Below the pieces are notes generated by a model. It worked only from the letters and a program-made list of their open reading frames with translations. It ran no database searches and was not told the origin of the DNA. Made by a program: the position numbers and the translations under genes. 64,000 nt of DNA, from contig WHVD01000209.1 of assembly GCA_015178975.1 (NCBI GenBank), positions 61,525 to 125,524 of the forward strand, given 5' to 3'. Below, in pieces: positions 33,459-45,189 of the stretch (position 1 is its first letter; each line of letters begins with the position of its first letter). This stretch comes from Hysterangium stoloniferum (lineage: Eukaryota; Basidiomycota; Agaricomycetes; Hysterangiales; Hysterangiaceae).

Positions 33459-33711
33459 CCCGGGAGACCAGTCTATAGGTTTACGACGCTTACATAATAA
33501 TAAATATGATGTGCCAATGAGTGAATACTCCAGTGCAATGCTCCTAAACTTGCACCTATTATTTGCAGCGAGCTTGCTCATCTTCTCAAGAACTCACATA
33601 ACATAGGTATTTTATATGGAGCGCTAATCGTTGGAAAACTCGAATGCCTCGGTTCGTGCATTAACAGGTCGGCGGAGAGATGCTTCAGCCACTTGAGACA
33701 ATGTTCTCTTT

Positions 33712-35655
33712 ATGGCTTCACCTCATACCTCGACATATTTTTCTGACTCTGTGTTACCACTCGACCCCTCTCATACTATGTGTCGGCTGTGGCGTCAACT
33801 TTGGGAAGCGGAGGCGATCATCGACCTATTCGATCGAAGACATTGCTCCCAGTCAAGCGTACTGAACACTCCATTATTTTGGGTAATGAAGTGCCATGAC
33901 CAACTGGCCGGAGCCTCCGAACGCTTCGGAGTCCGGGAAATATTGATTCGGAACGAATATCTTGCCATTATACAAGATCTTCTGTCATTTTCTATGGGCA
34001 TGCAAGATTCGTTTCCTATTTCACGGTACCCGTCTGGTAGCAGTGCTTACTCACGAGTCTCTCGTATCTACCCAATGCCTGTTCCCCCTAATAGTCCTGC
34101 TTTTATAAATCCTTTTTCGGGCGAGATGTCATCACACACTACAGCGACAGAATTAAAGGGGGCAGTTATCGTCGGGCACCCCGGCATTGGTAAGACAACG
34201 ATCCCCTCCCTTACCAAGTCTCCTTATTATTTTCTCAGGAAAGTCCGTCTTTATCTTTGTCTTTCTCGTTTTACGGTTGCAGGCACGATTGCCTACGATC
34301 TATCAGACAGAACCGAACTCCGCCATATTTTTCACGGATAGCGGGGTCTTCGAAATCAAACACCCTCCAAGAGACCGCCTTCTCAGCGACATTGACTGCC
34401 ATAGACACAGAATACCCCCCTTAACTTGGTGTCTTGTAGACAGTACCGGGTCGTTTGAACAGATCCCTTCGTTTATAACGAACTTGCCCTGTTTTATCAT
34501 TCAAGCAGCTCCACCACAAGCGTGTGGGCTGAAATGGAAGAATACGCATCGTCGGTCTATGGTCACATTTGTCATGCAGCCATGGTCGCTTCATGAAGTT
34601 ATCTTTGGGTAGAAAGCGAATATTTCCACAGCGTTTGCTACTGACCTTACGCACACCTCTATTGCAGGGCAACACTTCAGCTTTCCACGGAATCACTTCC
34701 ATCGGAAGAAGAATTGATGTACTTTTACGAACGTTTTGGAGCATCGGCAAGAGAATGCTACAAGAAGGCAAAGCTAGAACCACGCACTAAGGCACACGAA
34801 GTATCATTGAGGAGATCCATCGCCATGTTCGACCTCCGTCGCATCCAAAAGATGTTTGAAGAGGTCGCTTCTCTGGGTACTTCGAACCCTGTCGCGTGTG
34901 AATTATTTTCAATCGCCCCCGGACCAAGGCGCACGGATGTGAAGGTAGATGTATCCACTCGATTCATATATCGAATGCTACGACCCATCTTCATGATGGA
35001 TCATAAGTTTTCTGCACATAGGCTGTATCAAACGCTTGTCACTATGACCTTATCTCCAAGAAAATTTACGTTATATCTTTACAGAGACGCTGTGATGGAT
35101 GCATTCACTCACGGCGGCCAATGGCCTATAGGATTACAGAGGGATACAGAACAGACTTACCTGCGGATAGGCTGTTCCGAACACACTCTTATGCTGTCGA
35201 AGGAGCTACTTCCAGAAAACACATCATTCCAAAAGCTCCAAGCATTCGAATATGACCCAGAAGAGGATTTAACGCTAGCAAACGGCATATATCGACCCAA
35301 GTATGAATTTGAGCATACATATGGTCCGTTCATATACGACATACAGTCAAACATTGCTATGGTATTTCACACCATGGTTGCACCACGAGAAGAGGTCACA
35401 GATGCTGTGTATATCTTGTTGCAGAGCATTGGGGTCCAAAATTTTTTTGACGTCCTTATCACCCCAACACAACCCGCCACCGACATTTCCTCGTTCAGGC
35501 AGCCTGCCAGCGTGTGGGAAGGGCCTATGGACTCTCAGGTTTCAAAGTTCCATTTGTGTTGGGATCCGATTGATCTACAGGCAACTTCGGTTCACTCTGA
35601 TATTACATATGTGGATGTCCCCAATTCGGACAAGGGAGATCGGCTTGCTTCTTAA
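33712..35655 (+). CDS. Crinkler/RHS-type P-loop ATPase (Crinkler-RHS-type superfamily)
   Basis: Three exons: 33712..34189, 34239..34608, 34668..35655; 611 aa. Walker A is VIVGHPGIGKS at about residues 152-162, split by a phase-1 intron inside GIGK. After it come ARLPTIYQTEPNSAIFFTDS, a Walker-B-like PLTWCLVDSTGSFEQIPSF, CFIIQAAPP, VMQPWSLHEVIFG and MYFYERFGASARECYKKA. These are the family's usual blocks (LDS/VDS, PW-x-L-E/x-E, x-x-FGxxARxCY). In fungi the family is expanded and often lies near transposons; in oomycetes the related Crinklers are nuclear host effectors. Substrate and role here unknown. No obvious signal peptide. A hydrophobic GKSVFIFVFLVLRL follows Walker A. Confidence 0.78.
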
Positions 35656-36055
35656 AAGGTAAAACCGAAGGATGACCCTTTTATTTGACCAACTATAACT
35701 ACAATGACGGGTATTGTATGGATGTATGTTGTTTTCGTTATATTGTTATTATCCTAGTGGATCCTCATCAACAACTTTTTTGATCACCATCACTGCCCTA
35801 TATTTATGTCCAGCTTTATTGTCATTTATATAAGCTATGCATATATATATTACCGCGGCATTTACCCTCCTGTATACATATTAAATATACATATTCCGGT
35901 GTATCGGAGGTGACTAATAGTACCAAAGGAATGAGATGACTGTAGGGTGAATGCGAGGAAGTGCAAAAAATAAGAGCGAGTGGTTAGTGCTTATAGCCAG
36001 AAATAGGAAAACGAAGATTAAGGAGAGTATGGAATAAATTCAAAAGGTTGTAACC
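35656..36055. other. 400-bp intergenic, convergent ends
   Basis: Lies between the stop of the Crinkler/RHS gene and the stop of the SepH gene. A+T-rich with TATATATATA-like runs near 35840. Probable 3' UTRs; no gene seen. Confidence 0.5.
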
Positions 36056-39000
36056 CTACGACCGCCGATGAACACGACCACCGGTAGAGCCCGCGCTACC
36101 AGGGTGTTCGCCTGATGGCTGCCACGATATATCCCCAAGTTTTTGCCTAGCGGGTCGAACTTTGGGTTTCGCGGCTACCACGACCGGCAAAGGTGTTCCC
36201 AGCCCAACATCAGATGCAGTGCGCCTGACTCGTTTTTTGGGAGCTACATTAGCTTTTGAGATGGCAGCCGCTTTCAAGCCAGAAGGTGGCGCTACGACCG
36301 GCACTATTTCCCTCGCCAGTTCACGAACCAGTATTGCGCCGTCTTGTCTACTAAGTTTCTCCACGATTTCGTAGATACCAAAGCGTTCGACTAGGCTTGC
36401 ACGGTCGGGATGGACATCACAAACCGTTCGCAAAATACGCAGAAGATTAAGGCGCACGACCGCTTTACTATGACTTAAGCGGTCAATTATACGATGGAAA
36501 AACTCGGATTTGGCAATGCCGATTGTCACAGTGGTGGATATTCGACAAATCTTCAAGAAAGGGTCCAGAAGATTCTCAAATGAATTTGCTTTTGCTGTCA
36601 CGAAAGCTTTTAGTAGCTCCTGTGTAGATGCAGACTGCACGAGGACATCTTCTACACGGGCGGTTTCATCTTGAAGCCTGGGTGAATATATTAGCATAAT
36701 TAAAGTAATTAAACGGTGCTTCTAAACTACTTACCACGCTAAAATGGCTTCTAAGGCGCTGACCTGGAAGTACGGATCATGCAAAAGTTTAAGATACATC
36801 GAAAGGCCATCGTGTTGCCACAATAATGTCCGACAACTTTTACCAGCACTTGCCAAGTCACAAAGAATGGGAAGGGCAAACTGTTTCAAAGGGGATCTGG
36901 TCTCGATGACGCGTTTCAGGCTAGAGATAATGCCAGCTTGAGCCGCCTCTTCTTGGCGGGATTTATTCAAACGACATAGATTATAGCATGTCTGGAAAAC
37001 ATGGTTGGAAACCTCCTGCAGGATGAATTAGTTTGTAAAATAACACAATTAGGATAGATACGCACAGTGCTATGTGGACCTGACCCTTGTTCGTCAAGTA
37101 TTCGAACAAGGATCTCCAGAGCGTTGGCATTCTGCAACACTTCGAGCAAGGTTGCATTCATCGATAAATGCTTGATAGCTTTTAGAAGTATCACGAGATG
37201 CTCGGGTTCCAAGAGCTCGCAAGCGCGTAATAGTCCTGTCTCAGGCATCAGTTCGAGGGCCATTCTCATTACACTATTAGTCACATACTGCGCACAACCT
37301 TTCGTGTGCCGAGTGCATTCCGTACATGGAAGTCCTGTTGTGATACTTGACAGAACACCAATATGATCTGAATGATCTTCGTTTTCATCTCGCAAGTCGT
37401 ATCGCCACGACTTGCCATGACATTTAAGAGCGCAGATGAAAGCGGATCCAGCAAGCCTTCTCGGATAAACATCCGGCAGAAATCGTTTTTCGGTGTTGGA
37501 CTATGCAGATCAAACACGCTACCGATTCCATTTAGAGCATGAACCACGAGGTCAGTCTGATCGGCATAGTCTTCGTCTAAAAGATCTACCAAAACTCGAA
37601 GACCACGACATCTAATTGGAATAGTGAAATTTAGTCAAATTAATCATCGATCACTGAAGACCTACGAAATGAACATCTGAAGCGTTAACACGGAAGAATG
37701 ACACAGTAGGCGAATGAAGTTGGATGCCTCTAAACGACATTCAGACGAGTACTTTTTCGATGTGAAACCTGATGTCTGTGAGTAGGACGTATTGATGGTG
37801 TGACGCTAACTTACCCATCAAAACGGGGATACCACTAGTTTAAAATAATAGCGATGAGTGAGTTGTGTGTGTAACAACCATATATCAGAACGATTACCCA
37901 ATCAAACAGAAACTCTCTAAAATGCCGAGGTCCGAAGTTACCAGCTGTAACGGGGTGTTAAGTTTAGGGATCGAGTGGTAAGACCACCACTGACCAGGTT
38001 GACGATTTGCAATAACCGCAAAATAACATCTCTCGACGGCTTAGACTCTAAGACTTCCAAGATTGCCAATAAACCATGGGATGAAACCATTTGCATTTTC
38101 ATCTCGGGAGCATCCACCATGGTGGCTAGCTGTGTTGTTATTCATCTTTAACAATCAAGGCAGAAGAAGTATGCAGCAATAGGCGACTGACCAGCTCGTC
38201 ACATGCATCTCGTAATGCATAGTCAGGGGCATTAGGAACAAGCTCATCAATGAGATGGTTTACGGAAGCACATAATCTTGCGTGCTTGTCACGGATAACA
38301 TTGGCTTCAAGGTCGTCTTCATCGAAGCCTTCATCAATCTAAAACCAATTAAATCGATCAACTATAGTTTGAAACAAAAAAAAAAACGTCTTCCTGCGAA
38401 GAACGAAGGCTCACCTCGGCAAACGGGTCCTCTTCATCGGAGAGTTCATCTCCCAGCTAGACAAATAATTAGACCTATCATTCAGCCAGAATCCGTGAAC
38501 TTACCCAAGATTTGTTTGACAAACGAGTGGTCAGTTGTAACGTGCCCGCATGTTCCGCGACTTTATTCATCGTTTAGCAAACCGCAATCCATGGCAGAAA
38601 GCAAAAATTTGAAAGCTCACCAGTTCCGTTGGGTTTTGCAAAAACATCCTCGTAGTCTTCATCTTCACCTTCAGTATATCGCTCTAGATCACTTGAGCCG
38701 CTAAGGGCCCGCTTTGCGTCTGATGGGCCGAACGACCCGCCCATGGAGGATGCCCGTGAATGCGACAATGAACAGACAGGGCCCGCACTTGGCCGTGTAG
38801 GCTTCGTATGTTCGGGAGGAAGAGGCGCTGTTGCAGGTGATAGTTCAATTTGTCCTAATCCTACAGTTTTGATATCTTCAGGACGGAAAATACCCTTGCG
38901 CACTGAGTTTTTCATCTGGAGTTGATCCTTATTATGATATTCGATCTTATACTTGAGGAAATTACCTTGAAATCCGCGACCTTCTCTTCCAGCTCTTCAT

Positions 39001-40917
39001 CATCGCCGATATCTGAGTAGTCCTCTACAATCGGCGTTATCCCAGCCGTAGGAGATTTGGCATAGGCTGATGATGCACTGTCAGAAGAACCAGGGCTTCG
39101 ATTGGGCCGGATAGTCTGAGCATTCTCCTCTAGTCTTTCAGGCTCAGACTTTTCAAGAGCTATTACGCATTGAGAAAACGAATAGACGAGCCCCAATGTA
39201 TGATCATACCTTGTAACTTGCTCAAAGATATGCCTTCCTCAAAGTCATCGTCCCAGTTATCGGTCTGCTCCTCCGGGGATGCAAGAGCCAATGGCTGAAT
39301 TTTGTCGATGAGGCCATATGGGGGAACCATTGGTGTTTTGGCTGAGGGTGCTGAACCTGGTTTCCAGGCTGGTAGGAGTGAACTTCCAGCAGGAGGTACG
39401 GAGTCGACAGGCATTGGTATCGGAGACATATATGGCGGAACATTTACACGATTTATACCGGTTGGGGCAGTAGGTCTATTAGGTATGGTGCGCGACGGTG
39501 CTTTACAGCAAAATTAACACGCTTGAAACAAGACTCAAAATGAGACGATTGACATACATTTCAAAGCTTCATTCCATTCTTGTACACGTAGAACGGCCTC
39601 GTCATAATTTGGATTCGGGAATGAACGTTCGGTCCCAGGTTTAACAGCGCCGCCTGACAGTTGCCTACGGGCTGCAGTCATCCATGGATGCCGCAAGAGC
39701 TTCTTGGCGGATATGCGAAGATTACAATCTTTCTGGAAACAATGACATAGGAAATCCTTCACAATCTAAAGGCAACAGTCAGCTTCAGCAGTGACGCTTG
39801 GCAGTAGGCACACGAACAGGGGATGCGCCTTCAGGGATGGGGGGACAATCATCCTGTACTATCCGAAACAAGGCGGGCATAGGATCTAGAAAATGATATG
39901 GTGGTTTGCCTTCGAGAAGCTCGATAACGACGCAGCCGACACTCCTGTAAGATTGTTAACAGTGACCATGATAAATATGTCTAAATTAATCACCATATAT
40001 CAGACGCAGTTGTGGCACCAGACTGCTCTATCACTTCTGGGGCCACTACAAACGTAGAATATGTGAGGCAGGAAACTTCAAAAATGTGGCTGAAATCGCA
40101 CTCCAGTAGGGACTGCCCACAACGGCAGCATCATTCATGGCGCTCGCTGTGCTGCTTGCCACACCAAAATCCGCGAGTTTAACACACCCATCTTTGTTGG
40201 TGAGAATATTTGCACCCTTAATATCTCTGTGGATGACACCTTGATCGTGGAGGTACACGAGGCCTTCCAGGACCTGCGAGATGTATACTGCTACAAGATT
40301 TTCCGGAAATTTGCCAAACCTTTTGCAGATATTATGCAGTGAGCCATTTTCGCAGAACCTTTAAAAGAAAGCATTATTGCATGTAAATCACGATCAAAGA
40401 GACACGCACTCCAGGATGATATACAAGTATTCACGTGTTTTGACAAATCCCTTGTATTTGACGATATTGGCATGCTAGTACAATGGCAAAAATACGTAAG
40501 AAAGCCCTTAAATATAAACGAAATACCACACATTCAGATTTTTGAGCAAGTCAATTTCTGACTGTATTTGTGTCAATAGCGATAGGGGTAGTAAAGGAGG
40601 TTCCACCGACCATGATGTCCCCAAGTTCGCCTCTGGGTATGTTACTCAACTGGATCTGCTTGACAGCTACTGTTTCGCCTGTTGTCCAGTTGAGAGCACC
40701 TGCACGTTGATGCCACTTCAATGTAATATTACTTGATTAATTGCCCACTCCACTCACGATAGACCTGTCCGAACGCGCCTTTGCCAAGGGAGTCCATAAG
40801 TTGCTAATCGACGTGTCATGTGAGGATTCATTTACGATGAAACACTAAGAACTAAGATCGACGCACGTATTGGGCGAGCCCACTCCCGCTTGGATCGAGC
40901 TGGCCTTTGGTTGACAT
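36056..40917 (-). CDS. sepH: septation initiation network Ser/Thr kinase with helical-repeat C-terminus (Cdc7/SepH/MAP3K-epsilon type)
   Basis: Twenty-three exons spanning 40917 to 36056 (about 1216 aa). Key exons: 40867..40917, 40758..40803, 40611..40699, 40532..40561, 40410..40474, 40102..40358, 39994..40045, 39818..39944, 39558..39765, 39210..39500, 38966..39159, 38621..38915, 38505..38560, 38415..38456, 38192..38338, 37995..38129, 37898..37944, 37815..37834, 37666..37768, 37289..37611, 37066..37235, 36735..37015, 36056..36677. Kinase domain: [15 protein letters not shown] (Gly loop), [12 protein letters not shown] (Lys), [13 protein letters not shown] (catalytic), [13 protein letters not shown] (DFG), [20 protein letters not shown]. 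The C-terminal half carries armadillo-like helices ([27 protein letters not shown]). This kinase triggers septum formation and mitotic exit via Spg1/TEM1-type GTPases. A 20-nt exon (37815..37834) is notable. Confidence 0.9.
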
Positions 40918-41222
40918 GATGCGTAAATCTAATCGTGAGATTGTGATATTGCGGTCCAGTGAGCCTTTGGCCGCGATATATATACGCGTCAGTCCAGGAA
41001 AGGCGTTAGGGGGAGCCTTGAAGAGGGAGTGGAAGCCAGAATGCAAAAACGAGTGTAAATAGCAAAATGTGACAAATGATCCAGGCGCGTATTCAACAGC
41101 TTTACGCTTCGGAATCCGCGGGCGATTGTACTTGACGGATACAAGATACTGGAACAGAAAAACAACGATAGGCAGTCATCGCTTTTCTATTACGATCGCG
41201 CACATCCTCGACATTGAAAGCA
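40918..41222. promoter_or_regulatory. divergent promoter between sepH and NTA1
   Basis: 305 bp separating two oppositely transcribed starts (40917 minus, 41223 plus). TATATATACGCG at about 40977-40988 could serve as a TATA region for one side. No open frame of interest. Confidence 0.4.
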
Positions 41223-42347
41223 ATGGCAAAGTGGAAGATTGGTCTCGTTCAAATGGCTCCCGAGGTGAATAGTCGTCATTGTACTCGGACCCCTAAGTCT
41301 TATCATATACTCTATATCTACAGCTAGGAGAGATCGAGAAGAACACTGCAAAACTACGCCACCTGACTTCAAAGTGACCCTTTACTGTTCTTGCGGTCCC
41401 CAGTGACTCACTTCTGTATGAAAAAGACTTCAACCTGGATCTATTGACCTCCTGTGTCTTCCGGAGATGATTTTAACCGGTAACTACTTATGACGTGCTC
41501 TGTTCAACATACCAATTCCCACCAGGATATACCTTCAGCTCGGCGGAGGAGATCAAACCATATCTCGAACAACCTCGTCTCGGAGTGACCTCACTGTGTT
41601 GTAGCGAGCTGGCCAAGCGATTGCGCTGCTGTGTTATAGCTGGCTATCCTGAAGTGCTAGAAGTGGAAACTGTCCCCACAGAGGACAATCTCGTTGGATA
41701 TAACAGCGCAGTTGTCTATGGTCCCGAGGGAGAATGGAAGGGTGGCTACAGAAAGTCAAATATGTTCATGACGGACAAGACGTGGGCTGCGGCAGGTATC
41801 TTGCTTTGGATTTTTATCCTTAGGAATTTAAGGCATAATGGTCGTTATAGGAAGTGGCTTCAGCGTGTTCGACTTGGGAGACTGTCTCGGTCGCATGTCA
41901 CTCGGTATCTGCATGGATTTGAATCCCTTCCCGCCATGTATTTGGATGTCAATACAGGGTCCTTACGAATTGGCAGAGTTCGCCTTAGACAATAAAACTA
42001 GCTTGGTGGTCATTCTCTGTGCATGGTTAGATTCAGAGGAGAATCTAGAAAACCGATGGGATACCCAAACATTGAATTATTGGCTGGCCCGACTGCTCCC
42101 GTTATGGCAGAAGGTGAACGGTAAACGGAATGAACAAGAGACTATTGTGGTGATTAGTAATAGATCAGGTGTGGAAGGAGGTGAATGCCATCGTTTTACC
42201 CCAGTTTATCTGTCTTGACCGTTCAATTCAGATGTCCGTTTTGCAGGAACATCCTCTATTTTTAGGTTATCGCAGCACCGAGAAACACCGGAAATTGTAG
42301 GATTAATGACTCGTAAGGAAGAGGGTGTTCGGATATGGGAGGTGTAA
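41223..42347 (+). CDS. NTA1: protein N-terminal asparagine amidohydrolase (nitrilase superfamily)
   Basis: Six exons: 41223..41264, 41324..41373, 41427..41479, 41526..41795, 41851..42180, 42232..42347; 286 aa. Starts MAKWKIGLVQMAPE. Nitrilase catalytic Glu in LLCLPEMILTGY (E44), Lys in GGYRKSNMF (K125), nucleophile Cys in GICMDLNPFPP (about C159). Other blocks: NSAVVYGPEGEWKGG, LVVILCAWLDS, VRFAGTSSIFRLSQ. It deamidates N-terminal Asn/Gln to Asp/Glu, feeding the N-degron pathway. The tail ends RKEEGVRIWEV at 42345-42347. About 50-nt introns throughout; the short-frame alternative at 42181 is excluded because only acceptor 42230-42231 gives FAGTSS in frame. Confidence 0.88.
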
Positions 42348-42656
42348 GAGGTCTGGTCAATGACATGATGTGTTTCTCCAATCTTCAATTATTACCACTG
42401 ATTTACTTGTCACAAATATGATGCGAAAGTAAAAACTATGCCATCTCTTAGCCAACCTTAAAAATATCACCAGACGTTATCGATGATTGACTTGAACAAG
42501 TTTTTAATTACATCGAAGGACGACGAGATTGGCTAGATCATGGATCACTATGTAGTAACATAAAATGACTGCTGCGCATCAATCAGCAAAATGAGGTAAA
42601 AGTGTATAGGGACGGCTTACGCGACGACAAAATCTGGTTTATTTCACTATCGTTGT
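42348..42656. other. short convergent intergenic region
   Basis: 309 bp between the stops of NTA1 and the mitochondrial uL5 gene. No gene or repeat recognised. Confidence 0.5.
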
Positions 42657-43499
42657 TCACGATGCGCGGGCAAAAGGTATTCGGAATCCTGATAACAACG
42701 TTCTAGCTTGAGATTGAGCACCTCGTCCAAAGGCATTGGTGATAAAGTGTATATGGAAGCCATGTAATCGCGGGTATGAGTCCACATTGACTTCAACCTC
42801 TGGAAAAAACCCCAATGCTTGGGGGGGTAATCCAAACGATACAACTCCGGACACACCGGACGGTGTCTGTTGAGATCGACTAGCATAAGGCATTGTTATA
42901 CCGTTGAACTCTCGTAGTCGGGGAAGAACGAAATTGACGAGACTGTCCAAGAATTCGTACATACGGTCCCCAGTCATTTCCACCCTTGCACCACAAGGCA
43001 GTCCTGGGCGAATCCACCCTCCTTCTGTCTTCCGCCCCTTTACTATTTGCACACCTTCCCGCTTGCGCAGTCCACCTCCCTGGTGCGTCTCGCCCGACAA
43101 AACCCGCAGAGCCATAATAGCAGGAAGGAGTTGCGCACGATTTGACGTTGCCTCTTTAACCATGCAATGCAGCGCAATTTTCTCTAACCGTATCACGTTA
43201 TGGGGTGTCGTTGGCGGTGCTGGTTTTTTACCAATCTGAAGACCTCCTCGAGGAATATTCCGTCTGTGTTTTGAATAGGGATCCTCTGGGTCATATTTCA
43301 TGTTGGGCTCTCGCGCTGGTGCACGAGGTCGAAATTCATGGTTGTAAGTCATATACATGACATCGTCGCGCAAGGTATCATAGTAATGATCCGAGAGACG
43401 TGAAGGGTACATGCTCCTCAAGAGAATAGGAACATGCGGACTGGGAAGAGTCGTCCGTGGTTTTCCGTCCAACCAACGAATTCGTCGGGGTCCTGGCAT
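42657..43499 (-). CDS. MRPL7: mitochondrial large-subunit ribosomal protein uL5m (MRPL7/L5 family)
   Basis: Single exon, ATG at 43499 to stop at 42657, 280 aa. Family blocks: VMYMTYNHEFRPRAP, NVIRLEKIALHCMVKEATSN, LPAIMALRVLSGE, VQIVKGRKTEGGWIRPGLPC, GARVEMTGDRMYEFLDSLVN, FVLPRLREFNGI, VEVNVDSYPRLHGFHIHFIT. The L5 fold contacts 5S-rRNA-equivalent and tRNA regions in the central protuberance. The longer N-terminus is the usual mitochondrial extension. Unlike its neighbours it has no intron. Head-to-head with TAF6 at 106 bp. Confidence 0.9.
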   Translation of the reverse strand: MPGPRRIRWLDGKPRTTLPSPHVPILLRSMYPSRLSDHYYDTLRDDVMYMTYNHEFRPRAPAREPNMKYDPEDPYSKHRRNIPRGGLQIGKKPAPPTTPHNVIRLEKIALHCMVKEATSNRAQLLPAIMALRVLSGETHQGGGLRKREGVQIVKGRKTEGGWIRPGLPCGARVEMTGDRMYEFLDSLVNFVLPRLREFNGITMPYASRSQQTPSGVSGVVSFGLPPQALGFFPEVEVNVDSYPRLHGFHIHFITNAFGRGAQSQARTLLSGFRIPFARAS

Positions 43500-43605
43500 T
43501 CCTTGAGACTCTTCAAGAAATCGATAATTGATATAAAAATGAAGCTAAAATGATGGCTAGATTCGAACTCCGACAGCACCTCCCTCCCGCCCAAGCTGTA
43601 TTAAC
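43500..43605. promoter_or_regulatory. short bidirectional promoter uL5m / TAF6
   Basis: The start codons of MRPL7 (43499, minus) and TAF6 (43606, plus) are 106 bp apart, so one region must drive both. No TATA box; typical of housekeeping divergent pairs. Confidence 0.6.
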
Positions 43606-45178
43606 ATGAACGGTAAGCAGAAAGCTCAAATGCAGACTGGGATATATAAGCCAGAATCCATTAAGGTAATACCAAAAGATAACAAATATTTGAACATGTT
43701 AACACGTGCTCGTAGGATATCGCAGAGTCTCTAGGTATCAATAACTTGTCTGACCATGTCGCGTCTGCACTGGCGAGCGACGTCGAATACAGGATTCATC
43801 AGGTAGTTGAGGTGCGTTTGCGACAGTTTCATTATCAATTCGACTAACAATTACACAGGAAGCATCACGATTCATGCGCCATGCGCGTCGAACCACACTA
43901 ATGCCATCAGACATTGACCACGCCCTTCGCGTCCTTAACATCGAACCGCTTTATGGACATTCTCCAGCGCATCCACCACGATTCAGAAAGGTTCTAGTCC
44001 CATCTTCAGGCCCAGTATATTTCGTCGAAGATGAGGAATTAGATTTCGATAAAGTCTTAAAGGAAGAGAAGATATTTTTGCCCAAGGGTGTCAGTTGGAC
44101 CGCACACTGGCTCGCTGTGGAAGGTGTGCAACCCTTAATCCCAGAGAATCCGCCGTCTATTCCTAGGAGCGACGAGACGGCAGAGCAGCAAATTGTGAAT
44201 GGTCAAACACAAAATGGCGCAGGAGGGTCACAGTTCCCTCCAACACCGCCGTCTCCGTCTCGTCCAACCCCACAGTCTGTTAAAAGAACATCGAATAAAC
44301 AGTCGTTGGTTAAGCACGTTCTGTCTCGGGAGCTCCAGCTATATTATAATCGCTTGACGGGCTCCCTCATTCCTCCACCTACTGACCAAGCCAAGCGTAG
44401 TGCAGCACTTGCCAGTCTTCGCATCGATGCTGGTCTACAGAGTCTACTACCATATCTCGTCCGTTGGGTTGCCGAAGGCGTAGTTAATTCGTTAAAAGCG
44501 GGTTTGAGTACCGAAGCTGAAGGCCGTACCCTCGAAGTATGGCTTGAAGTACTCGGTGCCCTTTTGGAAAACTCTAATTTCTTTATTGAACCTTATCTAC
44601 ATCAAATATTACCCCCACTACTTTCTATCCTTCTAACAGCCACCCTCCCACCTTCACATTCTACACCGCTTCGAACATTGGCAGCACAAACACTCTCTCG
44701 CCTACTTACCGCTCACTCCACGACGTATCCGTCGTTGTCACCACGGCTCATGAAGACACTCTTACTTGCCCTCATTTCGCCGGGTAAGAGCAAAGGAACG
44801 CGGGAAGGCGCGGTGCGTGGTTTAATGGGCGTCGGAAAAGAGGCTACACGTAAGGGACTGGTTGAAAGTGGTGGTGTGAAGGTTGTAGGGGATGAAATCG
44901 ACAGTGAAGCTGGAAATGAAAGCCTTGTCACTGCCGTTTTCGTATGTCGCTTTCACTTTGTGGAGGATCATACAGAGCTAATATAACCATTATCTCAGGA
45001 CGCACTAATATCTCTGCGGATGCCAGCTGCTGATGAGCCAATCCCTTTGGATGCAGAATCCGAAGTGGATAAGCCAATCGTAGAGGGTCTCCGCGAGACA
45101 TTTGGCGATTTCTTTGCTAGAAGGATGATGAACGACGGCGAATGGGCAAAGGCGATCCTTTCGGGTCCAGGCGGCTGA
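43606..45178 (+). CDS. TAF6: transcription initiation factor TFIID/SAGA subunit 6
   Basis: Four exons: 43606..43665, 43716..43811, 43859..44941, 44999..45178; 472 aa. The histone-fold region begins at the N-terminus: YKPESIKDIAESLGINNLSD, HVASALASDVEYRIHQVVEE, ASRFMRHARRTTLMPSDIDH, ALRVLNIEPLYGHS. The middle holds the TAF6 HEAT region (ELQLYYNRLTGSLI, ASLRIDAGLQSLLPYLVRW, WLEVLGALLEN). A Pro/Ser linker follows the histone fold. TAF6 pairs with TAF9 and is shared by TFIID and SAGA. Start at 43606 (MNGKQKAQ) is preferred; a second in-frame Met at 43630 is possible. Confidence 0.92.
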
Positions 45179-45189
45179 GTTTTAATTAC

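Noticed and set aside
37260-37300. An 11- or 22-nt intron in sepH to join GTRK and LELMPETG
   Set aside because: A normal intron 37236..37288 (GTATGT ... GACAG) gives GTRKVVR then [10 protein letters not shown] in frame, so no tiny intron is needed.
43535-43590. Possible tRNA because of AGTTCGAATCT
   Set aside because: The flanking bases do not pair into a T stem and there is no A box or anticodon arm.
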